A DNA stretch of 64,000 nucleotides from Carnobacterium pleistocenium FTR1 (GTDB lineage Bacteria > Bacillota > Bacilli > Lactobacillales > Carnobacteriaceae). Location: positions 62,001-126,000 of the forward strand of contig NZ_JQLQ01000002.1 of assembly GCF_000744285.1 (NCBI RefSeq). The letters are read 5' to 3'. The notes beneath the pieces are model-generated. The model saw nothing but the letters and a program-made list of their open reading frames with translations, did not search any database and was not told the DNA's origin. Shown piece after piece: positions 53,977 to 64,000 of this stretch. Both the position numbers and the translations under genes were made by a program. Within the stretch, counting starts at the first letter, position 1; every line of letters starts with the position of its first letter.

Positions 53977-54048
53977 TTGACAAACAAAGGTTGAGTGATA
54001 CAATTAAGACGAATGATTAAAGAGGTTGTAATGGTAATGTTCGTTAAT
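53977..54048 (+). promoter_or_regulatory. purC promoter with two inverted PurBoxes
   Basis: The promoter is TTGACA (53977), 16 bases, TACAAT (53999). Just downstream lie AAGACGAATGATT (54006-54018) and, inverted, AATGTTCGTTAAT (54036-54048). The second is ATTAACGAACATT on the minus strand, 12 of 13 to the AWWWCCGAACWWT PurBox. The CGAA and TTCG cores are 26 bases apart, the PurR spacing known in Bacillus. Position downstream of the -10 suggests repression. Confidence 0.75.
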
Positions 54049-54063
54049 GGGAAGGGTGTAATA

Positions 54064-54774
54064 ATGGAAAGAAAAGAATTGATCTATACTGGGAAAGCTA
54101 AAAAGATGTATGCAACAGATCAAGAAACGGTTCTTTTAGCAGAATACTTAAACCAAGTAACTTCACTAAATGGCGCAAAAAAAGAAACTGTTGAAGGTAA
54201 GGGAGAATTGAACAATCAAATCACTGGACTGATATTCAACTACTTAGCTGGAAAAGGCATTGCAAGCCATTACATTCAAGAAGTGTCAAAAACCGAACAA
54301 TTGATAAAACGGGTTGAAATGATTCCTTTAGAGGTCGTTGTCCGTAATACGTCAGCCGGCAGCTTTGCAAAACGGTTCGGTATGGAAGAGGGAATCGATT
54401 TACCTTTTCCAATTCTTGAGTTTTATTACAAGAAGGACGAGCTGGATGATCCGTTTATCAATGACGCACACGTTAAAATGCTAAACGTCGCGACAGACGA
54501 AGAAGTCAGAGCAATAAAAAAACAAGCACTCGAAATTAACGCTGCTTTAGTAGAAATGTTCAAAAAAAGCGCGATTCGCTTAATTGATTTTAAAATTGAA
54601 TTTGGCAAAACAGCTGATGGAGAAATCGTCCTCGCTGATGAAATATCTCCAGATACTTGCCGTTTATGGGATATGACTACAAAGGAACATTTGGACAAAG
54701 ATATTTATCGCCGTGATTTAGGAGATATTATTCCGGTTTATGTAGAAGTATTGGAACGACTGAAGAATATCTGA
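54064..54774 (+). CDS. purC: SAICAR synthetase
   Basis: 236 aa. Ligates aspartate to CAIR with ATP. YTGKAKKMYATD, VRNTSAGSFAKRFG, FKIEFGK and LADEISPDTCRLWD are family motifs. I choose the ATG at 54064 (AAGGGTGTAATA in front) over the upstream frame start at 53995, which lies in the promoter/operator region. First gene of the main pur operon. Confidence 0.95.
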   Translation: MERKELIYTGKAKKMYATDQETVLLAEYLNQVTSLNGAKKETVEGKGELNNQITGLIFNYLAGKGIASHYIQEVSKTEQLIKRVEMIPLEVVVRNTSAGSFAKRFGMEEGIDLPFPILEFYYKKDELDDPFINDAHVKMLNVATDEEVRAIKKQALEINAALVEMFKKSAIRLIDFKIEFGKTADGEIVLADEISPDTCRLWDMTTKEHLDKDIYRRDLGDIIPVYVEVLERLKNI

Positions 54775-54860
54775 TTAAACGGATCATTCCTTTGAAAAGA
54801 GAGAGAATAACGAAAAATTTGACCAATATAAATTAAAAGAGAAAAGTGAGGCGTTTCAGC

Positions 54861-55112
54861 GTGTATAAAGTAACAGTTTATGTAACTTATAAAGACTCAG
54901 TTCTGGATCCACAAGGGGAAGCAGTCAAAGGTGCGGTTCATCGTATGGGATATGAGTCGGTTGAAAATATTCGTATTGGGAAATATTTTGAAATTCAAGT
55001 TTCTAAGGATGAAAAGGATGTCGAGCAAGTAATTGAAGAAATTTGTGACAAACTTTTAGCAAATGTCGTAATGGAAACATACCGGTATGTTATTCAGGAG
55101 GTTGAAGTTTAA
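54861..55112 (+). CDS. purS: FGAM synthase subunit PurS
   Basis: 83 aa. The GTG at 54861 follows GAGG at 9-base spacing; the frame itself opens at 54846. [21 protein letters not shown] and [16 protein letters not shown] are typical. PurS bridges PurL and PurQ in the Gram-positive three-part FGAM synthase. The stop overlaps the purQ start by 1 base. Confidence 0.94.
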   Translation: MYKVTVYVTYKDSVLDPQGEAVKGAVHRMGYESVENIRIGKYFEIQVSKDEKDVEQVIEEICDKLLANVVMETYRYVIQEVEV

Positions 55113-55792
55113 TGAAATTCGCAGTCATTGTTTTTCCTGGATCAAATTGTGACTTAGACATGTATGCAGCTGTAAAAGATATTCTAGGGGTAGATGCGGA
55201 ATATGTTCAGCATTATGAAAAAAGTTTGCAAGGGTTCGATGCAGTATTACTCCCAGGAGGATTCTCATACGGTGATTACCTACGTACGGGAGCTATTGCT
55301 CGATTTTCCAATATTATGGATGAAGTCATCCGGTTTGCTCAAGAGGGAAAACCTGTTTTTGGAACGTGTAATGGATTTCAAATTTTGACAGAAGCCGGGT
55401 TATTGCCAGGAGCATTACGGCGCAATGATTCATTAAAATTCATCTCTAAGCAACAAAGTCTAAAGGTGGAAAACACTCAGACACTATTTACAACAGATTA
55501 TGAAGAAGGAGAAGTCCTAACCTTCCCTATCGCACATGGTGAAGGGAATTACTACTGTGATAAAGAAACGTTGCAACAATTGAAAGAAAACAATCAAATC
55601 GTTTTTAGTTATGCAGGTGATAACCCAAATGGAAGTGTCGAAAATATAGCGGGTATTGTCAATAAGCAAGGGAATGTATTAGGTATGATGCCTCATCCTG
55701 AACGAGCTGTTGAAGCATTACTGGGTTCAGATGATGGATTAAAATTATTCCAGTCCATGTATAAAAATTATCAGAAGGAGCTGTGCAAATAA
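55112..55792 (+). CDS. purQ: FGAM synthase glutaminase subunit
   Basis: 226 aa class I amidotransferase. [10 protein letters not shown] at the start, [12 protein letters not shown], catalytic Cys in GTCNGFQIL, and MMPHPERA with the His-Glu pair. Supplies ammonia to PurL. The stop and purL start overlap (TAATG). Confidence 0.96.
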   Translation: MKFAVIVFPGSNCDLDMYAAVKDILGVDAEYVQHYEKSLQGFDAVLLPGGFSYGDYLRTGAIARFSNIMDEVIRFAQEGKPVFGTCNGFQILTEAGLLPGALRRNDSLKFISKQQSLKVENTQTLFTTDYEEGEVLTFPIAHGEGNYYCDKETLQQLKENNQIVFSYAGDNPNGSVENIAGIVNKQGNVLGMMPHPERAVEALLGSDDGLKLFQSMYKNYQKELCK

Positions 55793-58020
55793 TGGTTTTC
55801 TTGGAACCGACACCTGAACAAGTAAAAGAGTTGGAAGTCTATCGTGAATGGGGCTTAACTGACGAAGAGTACACAACTATCAGCGAGGATATTTTGCATC
55901 GGTTACCGAACTACACCGAAACAGGCCTGTTTTCTGTTATGTGGAGCGAACATTGCTCTTATAAAAACTCAAAATCGACGTTACGAAAATTTCCTACTTC
56001 AGGGGCACAAGTGTTACAAGGACCCGGTGAAGGTGCTGGTATTGTTGATATCGGTGACGGTCAAGCGGTGGTTTTTAAGGTAGAAAGCCATAATCATCCC
56101 TCAGCGGTTGAGCCATATGAAGGAGCAGCTACTGGTGTCGGAGGTATTATTCGCGATATTTTTAGTATGGGAGCCCGTCCAATAGCAATTCTTGACTCTT
56201 TGCGTTTTGGTGAGTTAGACAACGAACGCACAAAATATATCTTCGAAGAAGTGGTAGCTGGCGTTAGTGGTTACGGGAACTGTATCGGAATTCCAACGGT
56301 TGGTGGAGAAACGGTTTTTGACCCTTGTTACAAAGGAAATCCTTTGGTAAATGTGATGTGTGTCGGCTTGATCGACCAAAAAGATATTCAAAAAGGGCAA
56401 GCTAAAGGGGCCGGGAACACCATTATGTATGTGGGAGCAAAAACGGGACGTGATGGTATTCATGGAGCGACTTTTGCTTCGGTTGAATTCAAAGAGGAAG
56501 AAGAATCACAACGTTCAGCTGTCCAAGTAGGCGATCCATTTATGGAAAAACTATTGATGGAAGCTTGTCTAGAATGTATTTATGATTATTCTGATGCGTT
56601 GATCGGAATCCAAGATATGGGAGCTGCAGGGCTTGTTTCATCAAGTGCTGAAATGGCTTCAAAAGCGGGTAGTGGATTGATTTTGAATTTGGATAATGTC
56701 CCACAACGTGAAACACATATGACGCCATATGAAATTATGCTTTCTGAATCGCAGGAGCGGATGCTGTTGTGTATCAAGAAGGGCGAAGAACAACGTGTTA
56801 TCGATTTGTTTGAAAAATATGAATTAGAAGCGGTTAACATCGGTGAAGTTACAAATGATGGGTTGTACCGTCTGTTTCATGATGGAAAAGAAGTAGCTAA
56901 TTTACCCGTTGATGCTTTAGCAGAGGATGCACCAGAGTACATTAAACCGATGCAAGAGCCTGCTCGTATGGCTTTGTTTTCTGCAATGGCAGACTATCAA
57001 CCAACCTTTATGTCTGCTGCGGAAACGTTAGTAAGCTTGTTGCAACAAGCAACGCTTGCTTCAAAGAAAAATATTTACCAAACCTATGATTCGATGGTTC
57101 GTACGAGCACTGTGGTTGGACCAGGAAGTGATGCAGCTGTTATTCGCATACGTGGAACGGAAAAAGCACTTGCCATGACGACTGATTGCAATAGCCGTTA
57201 CATCTATTTGAATCCTGAGATTGGTGGGAAAATCGCTGTATCAGAAGCTGCTCGTAATATCGTGGCTAGTGGTGGGAAACCATTGGCGATCACCAATTGT
57301 TTGAATTACGGGAATCCTGACAAACCAGAGATTTTCTGGGAATTAAGCACTTCGGCAGATGGTATAGCAGAAGCTTGTCGTTTATTGGATACCCCTGTTA
57401 TCTCGGGTAATGTATCGCTTTACAATGAAATGGATGGCGAAGCGATTTATCCGACCCCGTTGATTGGAATGGTTGGTCTGATTGAAGATAGTAAACATAT
57501 CACAACCCAAGCATTTAAAAATGCCAATGATCGCATTTTCTTGATTGGCGATACAAAAGCAGACTTTAATGGGTCTGAATTGCAAAAATTAGAATTAGGA
57601 AAAATTGAAGGGAAACTAATGGACTTCGATTTAAAAATTGAAAAAGAAAACCAAGACGCCGTTTTGAAAGCCATTAAAGCTGGACTGATAGAAAGTGCAC
57701 ACGATTTATCAGAAGGTGGTTTAGCCGTTGGTTTGATGGAGAGTGTCTTTGATACGACACTAGGATTTGATGTAACAGTTGCGATGGATAAAAAATGGTT
57801 GTTCAGTGAAACGCAATCGCGGTTTATTTTAACAGTGAAACCTGAAAATGTTCTTGCATTCAAAGCGTTAGTCAAATCTAGTACAACAGATATCGGAACA
57901 GTAGAGAATAATGGGCAAGCAAAAATAGTCACGAATAATGAAACGATTCATTTAGCGGTAAAAGAAGTAGAAATGAAATGGCAGGAGGCTATCCCATGTT
58001 TGCTGAAACAAAAAGCTTAA
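55792..58020 (+). CDS. purL: FGAM synthase large subunit, short form
   Basis: 742 aa. Converts FGAR to FGAM using ATP and PurQ-derived ammonia. [48 protein letters not shown] and the second half [12 protein letters not shown] identify the PurM/PurL fold. The ATG at 55792 is preceded by AAGGAGCTGTGCAAATA; an in-frame GTG three codons earlier is too close to that site. The small size fits the PurSQL type rather than the fused proteobacterial form. Confidence 0.96.
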   Translation: MVFLEPTPEQVKELEVYREWGLTDEEYTTISEDILHRLPNYTETGLFSVMWSEHCSYKNSKSTLRKFPTSGAQVLQGPGEGAGIVDIGDGQAVVFKVESHNHPSAVEPYEGAATGVGGIIRDIFSMGARPIAILDSLRFGELDNERTKYIFEEVVAGVSGYGNCIGIPTVGGETVFDPCYKGNPLVNVMCVGLIDQKDIQKGQAKGAGNTIMYVGAKTGRDGIHGATFASVEFKEEEESQRSAVQVGDPFMEKLLMEACLECIYDYSDALIGIQDMGAAGLVSSSAEMASKAGSGLILNLDNVPQRETHMTPYEIMLSESQERMLLCIKKGEEQRVIDLFEKYELEAVNIGEVTNDGLYRLFHDGKEVANLPVDALAEDAPEYIKPMQEPARMALFSAMADYQPTFMSAAETLVSLLQQATLASKKNIYQTYDSMVRTSTVVGPGSDAAVIRIRGTEKALAMTTDCNSRYIYLNPEIGGKIAVSEAARNIVASGGKPLAITNCLNYGNPDKPEIFWELSTSADGIAEACRLLDTPVISGNVSLYNEMDGEAIYPTPLIGMVGLIEDSKHITTQAFKNANDRIFLIGDTKADFNGSELQKLELGKIEGKLMDFDLKIEKENQDAVLKAIKAGLIESAHDLSEGGLAVGLMESVFDTTLGFDVTVAMDKKWLFSETQSRFILTVKPENVLAFKALVKSSTTDIGTVENNGQAKIVTNNETIHLAVKEVEMKWQEAIPCLLKQKA

Positions 58021-59450
58021 ACGAAGAGTGCGGAGTATTTGGCATTTGGGGCGATCCAGAAGCTAGCCAATTGACTTATTTTGGATTGCATAGTTTACAG
58101 CATCGCGGTCAAGAAGGTGCTGGAATAGTATCTTGTGATGATGGGGAATTATTGGTTCATCGTAATCTTGGCTTGATTAGTGAAGTCTTCAAAAATGGAG
58201 ACGATCTTAAACGATTGTCAGGAGATCGTGCTATTGGACATGTACGCTATTCCACATCTGGACAGAATAGCATCGAAAACGTACAGCCGTTCTTGTATCA
58301 TTTCTATGACTTAGATATCGCTATCTGTCACAATGGAAACTTGGTTAACGCCAAGAGCTTACGACGTAGTTTAGAAGAAGATGGAGCGATTTTTCATTCC
58401 ACTTCTGACACAGAAGTATTGATCCATCTCATCAGACGCAGCCAAAAAGGCACGTTGATCGATAAAATAAAGGAAAGTCTGAACCTTGTTAAAGGCGGCT
58501 TTACTTATGTTCTTATGACGGATAAAAGAATGTTCGGTGCGGTTGATGCGAACTCGTTACGCCCACTTGTTATTGGGAAACTGCCAAATGGAGCTTATGT
58601 GATGGCGAGTGAAACGTGTGCCATCGATACCATTGGGGCAGAGTTTGTCCGTAATGTTAATGCCGGAGAATTGGCCATTATTGATGCCAATGGCTTAACG
58701 ATTGAAAAATACACCGAAGATACAACCATCTCCATTGCTGCAATGGAATATATCTATTTTGCTCGACCAGATTCAAACATAGCCGGTGTGAATGTGCATA
58801 CGGCTCGTAAAAGAATGGGGAAATGTTTGGCGGTAGAATCCCCTATGGTGAATGCGGATATTGTTATTGGCGTTCCTAACTCGTCATTGTCTGCAGCTAG
58901 TGGTTTTGCTGAAGAAAGTGGCACACCCTATGAGATGGGCCTGATTAAAAATCAATATGTAGGACGTACGTTCATCCAACCGACCCAAGAATTGCGCGAA
59001 TTAGGCGCAAAAATGAAATTATCAGCTGTTAAAGGCGTAGTACAAGGGAAAATTGTGGTCATGGTAGATGATTCGATTGTCAGAGGGACAACAAGCAAAC
59101 GCATCGTCACATTATTGAAAGAAGCTGGAGCGAAAGAAGTCCATGTTCGCATCTCTTCGCCACCGTTAATTTATCCGAGTTTTTATGGAATCGATATTAG
59201 CAAGTCAGCGGAATTGATTGCCGCAAGAATGACCGTTCCTCAAATATGTGAATATATTGGAGCGGACAGTTTGTCATTTCTTAGCCAAGAAGGTTTAATC
59301 GATTCAATCGGATTGAAATTTGATAGTCCTTACTCAGGCTTATGTATGGATAGTTTCAATGGGGATTATCCAGCAGGATTGTACGACTATGAAGAAGATT
59401 ATGTGACGAATATGACCGAAATTCAAAAAGAAAATCTTAGGGGAGGCTAA
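57996..59450 (+). CDS. purF: amidophosphoribosyltransferase
   Basis: 484 aa. First committed step of purine synthesis, from PRPP and glutamine. Starts at the ATG at 57996 (AGGAGGCTATCCC in front), within the purL end. A short propeptide ([11 protein letters not shown]) precedes the catalytic Cys of CGVFG, exposed after processing as in Bacillus PurF. PRPP loop [17 protein letters not shown]. The C-terminus has several Cys ([15 protein letters not shown]) in the position of the iron-sulphur ligands of that subtype. Feedback inhibition by AMP/GMP is a family property. Confidence 0.96.
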   Translation: MFAETKSLNEECGVFGIWGDPEASQLTYFGLHSLQHRGQEGAGIVSCDDGELLVHRNLGLISEVFKNGDDLKRLSGDRAIGHVRYSTSGQNSIENVQPFLYHFYDLDIAICHNGNLVNAKSLRRSLEEDGAIFHSTSDTEVLIHLIRRSQKGTLIDKIKESLNLVKGGFTYVLMTDKRMFGAVDANSLRPLVIGKLPNGAYVMASETCAIDTIGAEFVRNVNAGELAIIDANGLTIEKYTEDTTISIAAMEYIYFARPDSNIAGVNVHTARKRMGKCLAVESPMVNADIVIGVPNSSLSAASGFAEESGTPYEMGLIKNQYVGRTFIQPTQELRELGAKMKLSAVKGVVQGKIVVMVDDSIVRGTTSKRIVTLLKEAGAKEVHVRISSPPLIYPSFYGIDISKSAELIAARMTVPQICEYIGADSLSFLSQEGLIDSIGLKFDSPYSGLCMDSFNGDYPAGLYDYEEDYVTNMTEIQKENLRGG

Positions 59451-59452
59451 CA

Positions 59453-60502
59453 ATGGAAAATGCCTATGCGAAAGCTGGTGTGGATGTCACTGCTGGTTAT
59501 GAAACCGTCAAGCGCATCAAAAAACATGTCGAACGGACTAAACGACCGGGTGTTTTTGGAGAAATCGGTGGATTCGGCGGTCATTTTGATCTTTGTGAAC
59601 TCAACTATAAAAAACCGGTTCTGATATCAGGGACAGACGGTGTGGGTACAAAACTAATGTTAGCCATTGAGTCTAGAAAATGGGATACTATTGGCATCGA
59701 TTGTGTTGCGATGTGTGTCAATGATATTGTGGCGCAAGGAGCAGAACCCCTTTACTTCTTAGATTATATTGCGATTGGAAAAAATCATCCTGAAAAAATC
59801 GAGCAAATTGTAGCCGGTATTGCCGAAGGATGTGTTCAAGCGGGAGCCGCTTTAATTGGTGGTGAAACAGCTGAAATGCCAGATATGTACGATCCTGAAG
59901 ATTTTGATTTAGCGGGATTCACAGTAGGTATTGCAGAAAAAGAAGCCTTATTATCTGCTTCATTAGTTAAAGAAGGCGACAGTTTGATTGGACTACCTTC
60001 AACAGGTATCCATTCAAATGGGTATTCCTTAGTACGAAAAATCTTCTTTAAAGATAACGCATATAACTTGACGGATAAAGTGCCTAGATTGGATAATCAA
60101 GAGTTGGGGGATGTTTTATTGACGCCAACGAAAATTTACGTAAATGCTTTACTGCCTTTGATAAAAAAACAATTGCTTCATAGTGTTGCCCATATCACAG
60201 GAGGCGGATTTATTGAAAATATCCCACGGATGCTTCCTGAAAATGTACAAGCTCAGATTCAATTAGGCAGTTGGCCAGTATTGCCAATTTTTCAAACGAT
60301 GAAAACGGTTGGTAAGATTCCAGAGTCTGAAATGTATGAAATATTCAACATGGGAATCGGCATGGTCCTTGCTGTTGCTCCTGAAAAAGTAGCTGAAGTA
60401 CTCGCTATTCTTGCAGAGAATAATGAAAAAGGCTATGTGATTGGTTCGGTAGTTTCAAACGAATCAGAAGAAAAGGTTATTTTGAAAGAGCAGCAACTAT
60501 GA
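59453..60502 (+). CDS. purM: AIR synthetase
   Basis: 349 aa. Closes the imidazole ring of AIR with [19 protein letters not shown] start, [33 protein letters not shown] and [14 protein letters not shown] are family hallmarks. A GGGGAGGCTAACA site lies in the purF end. It overlaps purN by 4 bases. Confidence 0.97.
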   Translation: MENAYAKAGVDVTAGYETVKRIKKHVERTKRPGVFGEIGGFGGHFDLCELNYKKPVLISGTDGVGTKLMLAIESRKWDTIGIDCVAMCVNDIVAQGAEPLYFLDYIAIGKNHPEKIEQIVAGIAEGCVQAGAALIGGETAEMPDMYDPEDFDLAGFTVGIAEKEALLSASLVKEGDSLIGLPSTGIHSNGYSLVRKIFFKDNAYNLTDKVPRLDNQELGDVLLTPTKIYVNALLPLIKKQLLHSVAHITGGGFIENIPRMLPENVQAQIQLGSWPVLPIFQTMKTVGKIPESEMYEIFNMGIGMVLAVAPEKVAEVLAILAENNEKGYVIGSVVSNESEEKVILKEQQL

Positions 60503-61089
60503 GAATAGCCGTATTTGCTTCAGGAAATGGGTCTAATTTCCAAGCAATAGCAGAAGCCATTGCCTCCAAACAAGTCGAGGCGACCATTTGTTTCCTATTT
60601 TGCGATAATCCGAAAGCTTATGCCATAGAGCGTGCAAAAAAATTGGGTATCCCTTTTACGGTGTTCAGTCCGAAAAATTATATTGATCGCGTAGCCTATG
60701 AGACTGAACTATTGAAACAACTTGAACTGAATCAGGTTGATTTGGTTGTATTAGCAGGATACATGAGAATTATTGGACCGACATTGCTAAGGGCATATGT
60801 GAATCGTATCTTGAACATCCATCCATCGTTATTGCCTTATTTTCCTGGCAGAAGTAGCATTAAAGATGCATTTGAAGCAAATGAAAAGCAAACAGGTGTA
60901 ACGGTGCACATTGTTGACGAAGGGGTAGACACTGGACCAATTATCGCACAAGAAAAAGTGGCTATTTTACCTGAAGATACTTTAGACTCTTTGGAGGCAA
61001 AAATCCATCAGGTAGAGCACCGTCTTTATCCGCAAGTCATTCAAAAATTGATTGAAAATAAAACCATAAAAAAAGCGAATAAAAATTGA
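60499..61089 (+). CDS. purN: GAR formyltransferase, folate-dependent
   Basis: 196 aa. Transfers formyl from 10-formyl-THF to [34 protein letters not shown], catalytic region [12 protein letters not shown] and [14 protein letters not shown]. Slightly unusual: after FPG the usual GxxAxxxA helix reads [11 protein letters not shown], still consistent. It is followed by purH after 13 bases. Confidence 0.95.
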   Translation: MRIAVFASGNGSNFQAIAEAIASKQVEATICFLFCDNPKAYAIERAKKLGIPFTVFSPKNYIDRVAYETELLKQLELNQVDLVVLAGYMRIIGPTLLRAYVNRILNIHPSLLPYFPGRSSIKDAFEANEKQTGVTVHIVDEGVDTGPIIAQEKVAILPEDTLDSLEAKIHQVEHRLYPQVIQKLIENKTIKKANKN

Positions 61090-61102
61090 GGAGTGGCGTA
61101 TA

Positions 61103-62644
61103 GTGACAAGAGCATTGATCAGCGTTTCAGACAAAGCAGGTATTGTACCATTCGCACAAGCATTAGTGGCACAAGATATCGAAATTATTTCAACTGGTGG
61201 AACCAAGAAAGTATTGGAAGAGGCAGGTGTCCCCACAATTTCTGTTGAAGAAGTGACTGGATTCCCAGAAATGATGGACGGTCGGGTCAAAACATTGCAT
61301 CCCCTTATCCATGGTGGTTTATTGGGGAGACGTGATTTACCCGAACACATGCTAGCAATGGAAAAACACCAAATCATTCCGATTGATTTTGTTGTGGTCA
61401 ATCTTTATCCATTCAAAGAAACCATCAGTAAAAAGGATGTTACTTTAGAAGAAGCCATTGAAAATATCGATATCGGTGGCCCAAGCATGTTACGCAGTGC
61501 GGCTAAAAACTATGCAAGTGTGACTGTTCTGACGGATCCAGCTGATTATAGTAATGTCATCAGTGAATTGGAAGAAACAGGAGCAACGACTCTTAAAACA
61601 CGTCAAGCTTTAGCTGCAAAAGTCTTCCGCCACACTGCGAGTTATGACGCCTTGATCGCGAACTATTTGACTGCCAGTGTTGGAGAAGCAGAACCTGAAA
61701 AATTGACATTGACTTATGATTTGAAACAAAAGTTACGCTACGGTGAAAACGGACATCAAGTGGCTAATTTCTACCAAGAAGCGCTCATTGTACCCTTCTC
61801 GATTGCCAATGCTCATCAATTACATGGAAAAGAATTATCATACAATAACATTAAAGATGCGGATGCGGCTATTCGTATCATTCGTGAATTCGATGAACCA
61901 GCAGTGGTTGCAGTCAAGCACATGAATCCATGTGGGGTAGGTATTGCTGAAACGATTGAAGAGGCTTTTGATCGCTGTTATGCAGCTGATTCCATCTCTA
62001 TCTTTGGCGGGATCGTAGTTGCAAATCGTCCATTAGATATTGTGACAGCTGAAAAATTGAGTAAGATGTTCTTAGAGATCGTTCTTGCACCAAGCTATAC
62101 AGAAGAAGCCTTAGCTATTTTATCAAAGAAAAAAAATATTCGGATCATGACCTTGGATTTCTCAACGGCAAAAGTAGGCGGCAAAGAAGTTGTTTCTGTA
62201 TTGGGTGGTATATTGGAACAAACACAAGATATCAGTACCGAAGACATACCAGCTAATTGGGAAGTTATGACGGACCGTAAACCAACTGAAGAGGAAATGA
62301 ACGCTATGGACTTTGCCTGGAAAATCGTTAAGCACGTAAAGAGCAATGCGATCGTGTTGGCAAATAGCAAACAAACTGTTGGAATCGGGGCCGGTCAAAT
62401 GAACCGTGTCGGATCCGTTAAGATTGCAATCGATCAGGCCGAAGCAAGCAATGCTATCGAAGGTGCTGTATTGGCTAGTGATGCGTTCTTTCCTATGAAT
62501 GATAGTGTTGAATTCGCAGCGCAACATGGCATCAAAGCAATCATTCAGCCAGGTGGAAGTATCAAAGATAAAGATTCTATTGAAATGGCAAATAAATATG
62601 GAATGACCATGATAAAAACAGGTGTGCGTCATTTCAGACATTAA
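61103..62644 (+). CDS. purH: AICAR transformylase / IMP cyclohydrolase
   Basis: 513 aa bifunctional enzyme making IMP. The N-terminal cyclohydrolase has [39 protein letters not shown] and [16 protein letters not shown]. The C-terminal transformylase has [19 protein letters not shown] and [21 protein letters not shown]-type start replaced by GTG at 61103 after GAGGAGTGGCGTATA. A terminator follows, so it ends this transcription unit. Confidence 0.96.
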   Translation: MTRALISVSDKAGIVPFAQALVAQDIEIISTGGTKKVLEEAGVPTISVEEVTGFPEMMDGRVKTLHPLIHGGLLGRRDLPEHMLAMEKHQIIPIDFVVVNLYPFKETISKKDVTLEEAIENIDIGGPSMLRSAAKNYASVTVLTDPADYSNVISELEETGATTLKTRQALAAKVFRHTASYDALIANYLTASVGEAEPEKLTLTYDLKQKLRYGENGHQVANFYQEALIVPFSIANAHQLHGKELSYNNIKDADAAIRIIREFDEPAVVAVKHMNPCGVGIAETIEEAFDRCYAADSISIFGGIVVANRPLDIVTAEKLSKMFLEIVLAPSYTEEALAILSKKKNIRIMTLDFSTAKVGGKEVVSVLGGILEQTQDISTEDIPANWEVMTDRKPTEEEMNAMDFAWKIVKHVKSNAIVLANSKQTVGIGAGQMNRVGSVKIAIDQAEASNAIEGAVLASDAFFPMNDSVEFAAQHGIKAIIQPGGSIKDKDSIEMANKYGMTMIKTGVRHFRH

Positions 62645-62667
62645 GAAATAAACGAGCATGAGCACAG

Positions 62668-62705
62668 TTGAAATGCGTATTAGTACGCATTTCATTTGTT
62701 TTTAC
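62668..62705 (+). terminator. purH terminator
   Basis: GAAATGCGTA-ttag-TACGCATTTC with ATTTGTTTTT, 25 bases after the purH stop. It separates purCSQLFMNH from purD. Confidence 0.85.
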
Positions 62706-62800
62706 TGGATTTAGTTTCTGGATGCAAATCGGTACTAAACTAAGCCTAAATACAGCAGAAAATGACTAAGGTGTGGTTTGAAACAAGCTTGTTAAGAGTC

Positions 62801-62990
62801 GAGTAGCCGCAACGAGGGTAGTTCGAGTAACTCAAAGTCGATTTTCCATTTGAGTAACTACAACGAGCGGTAGTTCGAGTAACTCAAAGTGATTTTCCGT
62901 TTGAGTAGCTGTAACGAGCGGTAGTTCGAGTAACTCAAAGTCGATTTTTCGTTTCAGTAGCCGCAACGAGCGCTAGTTCGAGTAACTTCG
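62801..62990. repeat. 51-bp tandem repeat, about 3.7 copies
   Basis: Units start at 62801, 62852, 62903 and 62955, each beginning GAGTAGCCGCAACGAGCGGT or a close variant, continuing AGTTCGAGTAACTCAAAGTC and GATTTTCCGTTT. Units are 51, 51, 52 and about 36 bases with roughly 85-95% identity. The stretch is non-coding, GC-richer than its surroundings, and fills the purH-purD gap. Confidence 0.85.
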
Positions 62991-63053
62991 AAATAGAAAA
63001 TCATTTTGTTTTACTCTATTCTCAGATAGCTTAAAAATCAGACTAGTTATTAG

Positions 63054-64000
<947 letters not shown>

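Noticed and set aside
62801-62990. CRISPR array
   Set aside because: The whole 51-bp unit is repeated, with no unique spacers between short repeats, and no cas genes are nearby.

Overview
The window is low-GC Gram-positive DNA with strong GGAGG-type ribosome binding sites, a T-box leader, PurR-type operators, a hisZ-dependent histidine operon and a malolactic locus. Together these point to Lactobacillales. Carnobacteriaceae (Carnobacterium or a relative) is my best guess, by inference from gene content only.

Layout. (1) 1-9,650: the 3' end of rpsI, followed by a ~9.3 kb integrative mobilizable element. The element carries a TcpA-like FtsK coupling ATPase, a Rep_trans/MobT-type relaxase, an excisionase-like HTH protein and a tyrosine integrase, but no type IV secretion genes. 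It is bounded by a 53-bp direct repeat of the rpsI 3' end, and a third, degenerate att copy lies near its left end. (2) 9,650-28,960: AT-rich accessory DNA. It holds a secreted metallo-beta-lactamase-fold protein with its DUF3006 partner, a decayed peptide/ABC locus, an orphan tyrosine recombinase with a decayed second copy, an HNH-like gene pair and several candidate defence systems. Those are a DUF4297/Cap4-like nuclease with an SMC-like ATPase, an AlbA_2/Schlafen-like protein, and a three-gene operon of DNA methyltransferase, DUF262 (GmrS-like) and HEPN RNase, followed by a serine resolvase. (3) 28,960-36,100: a lipoprotein phosphoesterase, an ABC-2 exporter, an FNR-like reductase, dead IS1380 and IS5 fragments, and a histidine-specific T-box that now heads no intact adjacent gene. 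(4) 36,100-43,300: divergent hisK and the tightly overlapping hisZGDCBHAF-hisIE operon, a complete histidine pathway. (5) 43,400-48,330: mleP-mleS-mleR, malate uptake and malolactic conversion with a LysR regulator. (6) 48,400-52,000: a dead IS30 copy, a tRNA-like 3' fragment, and flotillin plus NfeD-like membrane proteins. (7) 52,000-64,000: purine genes purEK, purCSQLFMNH and the start of purD. Paired inverted PurBox-like operators lie in front of purE and purC, and a 51-bp tandem repeat lies between purH and purD.

How the parts work together. The his and pur blocks are ordinary biosynthetic operons in which consecutive stop and start codons mostly overlap. The 14-28 kb region reads as a defence/accessory island flanked by recombinase genes. 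Intergenic space from 34 kb onward is scattered with a MITE-like palindromic repeat (three copies) and insertion sequence fossils. The most interesting items are the methyltransferase-DUF262-HEPN operon, the nuclease/SMC-like pair, and the His T-box whose read-through transcript would run antisense across hisK into the his operon.
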